A stretch of DNA of 7,773 bases from CAYWHE01 sp964458125 (lineage in GTDB: Bacteria > Bacteroidota > Bacteroidia > AKYH767-A > OLB10), in the NCBI GenBank assembly GCA_964458125.1, contig CAYWHE010000197.1, positions 1 to 7,773 of the forward strand, written 5' to 3'. The notes beneath the pieces are model-generated. The model made no database searches, had not been told where the DNA came from, and was given only the letters and a program-made list of their open reading frames with translations. Positions 6,188-7,773 of this stretch are shown here, piece by piece. Both the position numbers and the translations under genes were made by a program. Each line of letters opens with the position of its first letter. Position 1 is the first letter of the stretch.

Positions 6188-7773
6188 ATGAAAAAAATCC
6201 TGCCGACCTTATTGATTTGCTGGAGTTTCCATTACTCCCATGCAGATTTCTGGACCCAGAAGGCCAACTATCCCGGAGCCGGCCAGGAACTGCCCCTCTT
6301 TTTTTCCATCGGAAATTTTGGTTATGCCGGTTGCGGCACGGGGGCCAGCGACTTTTGGGAATTTGATCCGGCCGCCAATACCTGGAGCCAGAAAGCCAAT
6401 GTACCCGGGCCTGCCAGGCGCGCCGGAGTGGGATTTTCCCTGAACGGCAAAGGATACGCCGGTACCGGTGACGGGCCCCTGAATGATTTTTACGAATACG
6501 ATCCCGCCTCGAATACCTGGACGGCCAGGGCGAATTTACCCACGGGGCGGTCGTTCGCCACCGGTTTTTCCATCGGAAACAAGGGATACATTGGTTGCGG
6601 GCAATCGCCGTTTATGAGCGATTTCTGGGAGTATGACCCCGTTGCAAACAACTGGACCCAGAAAAGCAGCCTGCCTTTTGTCCGGTCCCATTCCGTCGGA
6701 TTTTCCATCAACGGAAAAGGCTACATGAGCACCGGTCTTGACGGCTCCATTGCCAATCTCAACGATATCTGGGAATATGATCCCGCCGCCAATACCTGGA
6801 CCCAGATGGCCAACCTGCCGGCTCCCGGGCGCACCGACGCCAGCGGATTTGTGATCTGCGATCTGGGTTACGTCATGGCCGGCGGAGAATCTCCCTGCTT
6901 TGACGATTTATGGCAATTCGATCCCGTACTCAACCAGTGGATACAGAAAACCAACGTTCCCGGCGGCGTGCGCGATGACGGAGCCGCATTTTCCATCGGC
7001 AGCAAAGGTTACTTTGGCCTCGGACAACTTGGCGCCACCACCAATACAAATGATTTCTGGGAGTACACCCCCGACAGCGCCTGCACGATCATACCCCAGC
7101 CTGTTGTTTCACTGTCTTCATCCGACACCGGCTTTTGTGAAAAGCAATGCATCAATTTCTTTGACCTCTCCACCAACAATCCCACCAGCTGGCAATGGTA
7201 TTTCCCGAATGCCAGCCCGGATACCAGCACGCTTCAGCATCCGGTCAATATCTGTTACAATGCTTACGGCACCTTTGACGTGAAACTCATCGCCTGTAAC
7301 GGCGGGGGTTGCGACAGCCTGGTATTGCCCGGATTCATCACCGTATTCCAGACCCCGCCCGCCCCCGTGATCACCCAGCATGCCGACACTCTTTTTTGTT
7401 CAGCGGCATTCACCTATGCCTGGTATGAGGCCACCAATCCCGCCCTCGTACTGTCCACCGATTCGTTCCTGGTCTGTTCCCAAAACGGGAATTACTTTGT
7501 CATCATCACCGACAGCAACGGATGTGCGGTGGCCAGTAACATCATCCTGATCAATACGGGAATCAACCAGCCATCAGCCGTTGATGAGCCATGGGTTCGC
7601 ATACAATCACACCCGGTTTCCGGAAACATCCTGGTTGAATTCCCGGCCGCCATTCCATCATCTGTCATCAGGCTGGTGAATAGCCGGGGAGAAACGGTTT
7701 ACCATGTTACCACATCAGGCCGGACGGTTTCCATTCCTTCCCATCAGCTGGCGGATGGAATTTATTTTGTAAA
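6188..7773 (+). CDS. Secreted Kelch-like beta-propeller protein with PKD-like domain and probable type IX sorting domain (3' truncated by window)
   Basis: The frame is open from ATG 6188 to the window end: 528 complete codons with no stop. Residues 1-19 form a short signal peptide ending SHA before D20. Residues 20-297 hold Kelch-like repeats with motifs such as DFWEFDPAANTWSQKAN at D55, D100, D145, D193, D240 and D289, separated by SIGxKGYxGxG strands, giving a probable six-bladed propeller. Residues 305-388 look like a PKD domain (FFDLSTNNPTSWQWYF, then YGTFDVKLIACN). Residues 389-456 form a second Ig-like module (AWYE, YFVIITDSNGC). From about 467 to the end the pattern of a type IX secretion C-terminal domain appears (SHPVSGNILVEF, then LADGIYFV), so only some ten to twenty residues are probably missing. 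The protein should be exported across the outer membrane and attached or released. Propeller ligand is unknown. No Shine-Dalgarno sequence is seen before the ATG. Confidence 0.88.
   Translation, partial: MKKILPTLLICWSFHYSHADFWTQKANYPGAGQELPLFFSIGNFGYAGCGTGASDFWEFDPAANTWSQKANVPGPARRAGVGFSLNGKGYAGTGDGPLNDFYEYDPASNTWTARANLPTGRSFATGFSIGNKGYIGCGQSPFMSDFWEYDPVANNWTQKSSLPFVRSHSVGFSINGKGYMSTGLDGSIANLNDIWEYDPAANTWTQMANLPAPGRTDASGFVICDLGYVMAGGESPCFDDLWQFDPVLNQWIQKTNVPGGVRDDGAAFSIGSKGYFGLGQLGATTNTNDFWEYTPDSACTIIPQPVVSLSSSDTGFCEKQCINFFDLSTNNPTSWQWYFPNASPDTSTLQHPVNICYNAYGTFDVKLIACNGGGCDSLVLPGFITVFQTPPAPVITQHADTLFCSAAFTYAWYEATNPALVLSTDSFLVCSQNGNYFVIITDSNGCAVASNIILINTGINQPSAVDEPWVRIQSHPVSGNILVEFPAAIPSSVIRLVNSRGETVYHVTTSGRTVSIPSHQLADGIYFV
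6245..7066 (+). repeat. Kelch-like repeat array in the propeller gene
   Basis: Six repeats of about 45-49 codons carry D-[FIL]-[WY]-x-[FY]-[DT]-P, then W-x-x-[KMR], then GFSIxxKGY-like segments. Motif starts are residues 55, 100, 145, 193, 240 and 289. The last repeat stops after WEYTP, and the missing W-TQKAN strand is present instead at the mature N-terminus (DFWTQKANYPG, residues 20-30). At DNA level the copies are clearly diverged, so the array is old. Confidence 0.85.

Noticed and set aside
6094..6366. Open frame of 90 codons at the start of the propeller gene, a possible leader peptide
   Set aside because: It runs into the propeller gene in another frame, has odd composition and no start signal; the frame from 6188 encodes a signal peptide and repeats.
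1..7773. CRISPR array, insertion sequence, tRNA, rRNA or phage genes
   Set aside because: No regularly spaced short repeats, transposase motifs, terminal inverted repeats or tRNA-like cloverleaf were seen; the only repeats are domain repeats within genes.

Overview
The window looks like an ordinary chromosomal stretch from a member of the Bacteroidota. This rests on four things. The gene families (a DUF2851 protein, a membrane-anchored triple helix-hairpin-helix protein, a secreted propeller protein with a probable type IX secretion sorting domain) are typical of that phylum. Promoter-like sites match its TTTG / TAnnTTTG pattern. There are no clear Shine-Dalgarno sequences. Coding DNA of roughly even base composition alternates with AT-rich spacers. 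I cannot place it below phylum. All six genes are on the + strand.

Layout: (1) 1-1491, the C-terminal part of an OPT-family oligopeptide transporter, cut by the window start, followed by a strong intrinsic terminator at 1561-1601. (2) 1677-2213, a small exported thioredoxin-fold protein with a WCGWC active site. (3) 2380-3675 and 3697-4659, a DUF2851 protein and a membrane-anchored triple-HhH (ComEA-like) protein, 21 bases apart and probably one operon behind a good Bacteroidota promoter at 2293-2324. (4) 4691-5830, a complete acyl-CoA dehydrogenase, probably with its own promoter overlapping the end of the HhH gene. (5) 5831-6187, a 357-base spacer with a weak terminator, a promoter-like TACCTTTG, and a 12-base perfect palindrome at the predicted transcription start. 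(6) 6188 to the window end, a secreted Kelch-like beta-propeller with PKD-like and Ig-like domains and a probable type IX sorting domain, cut off just before its stop codon.

The genes do not form one pathway: peptide or metal-chelate uptake, envelope thiol chemistry, fatty or branched acyl-CoA oxidation and a surface protein stand side by side. The one pairing that could be functional is DUF2851 with the HhH protein. The DUF2851 protein carries a GPD...ExH motif spacing and a C-terminal Cys cluster that invite comparison with PD-(D/E)XK nucleases, and its neighbour has a DNA-binding-type HhH. That is a hypothesis, not a demonstrated system. I see no mobile elements, CRISPR arrays, tRNAs or rRNAs.
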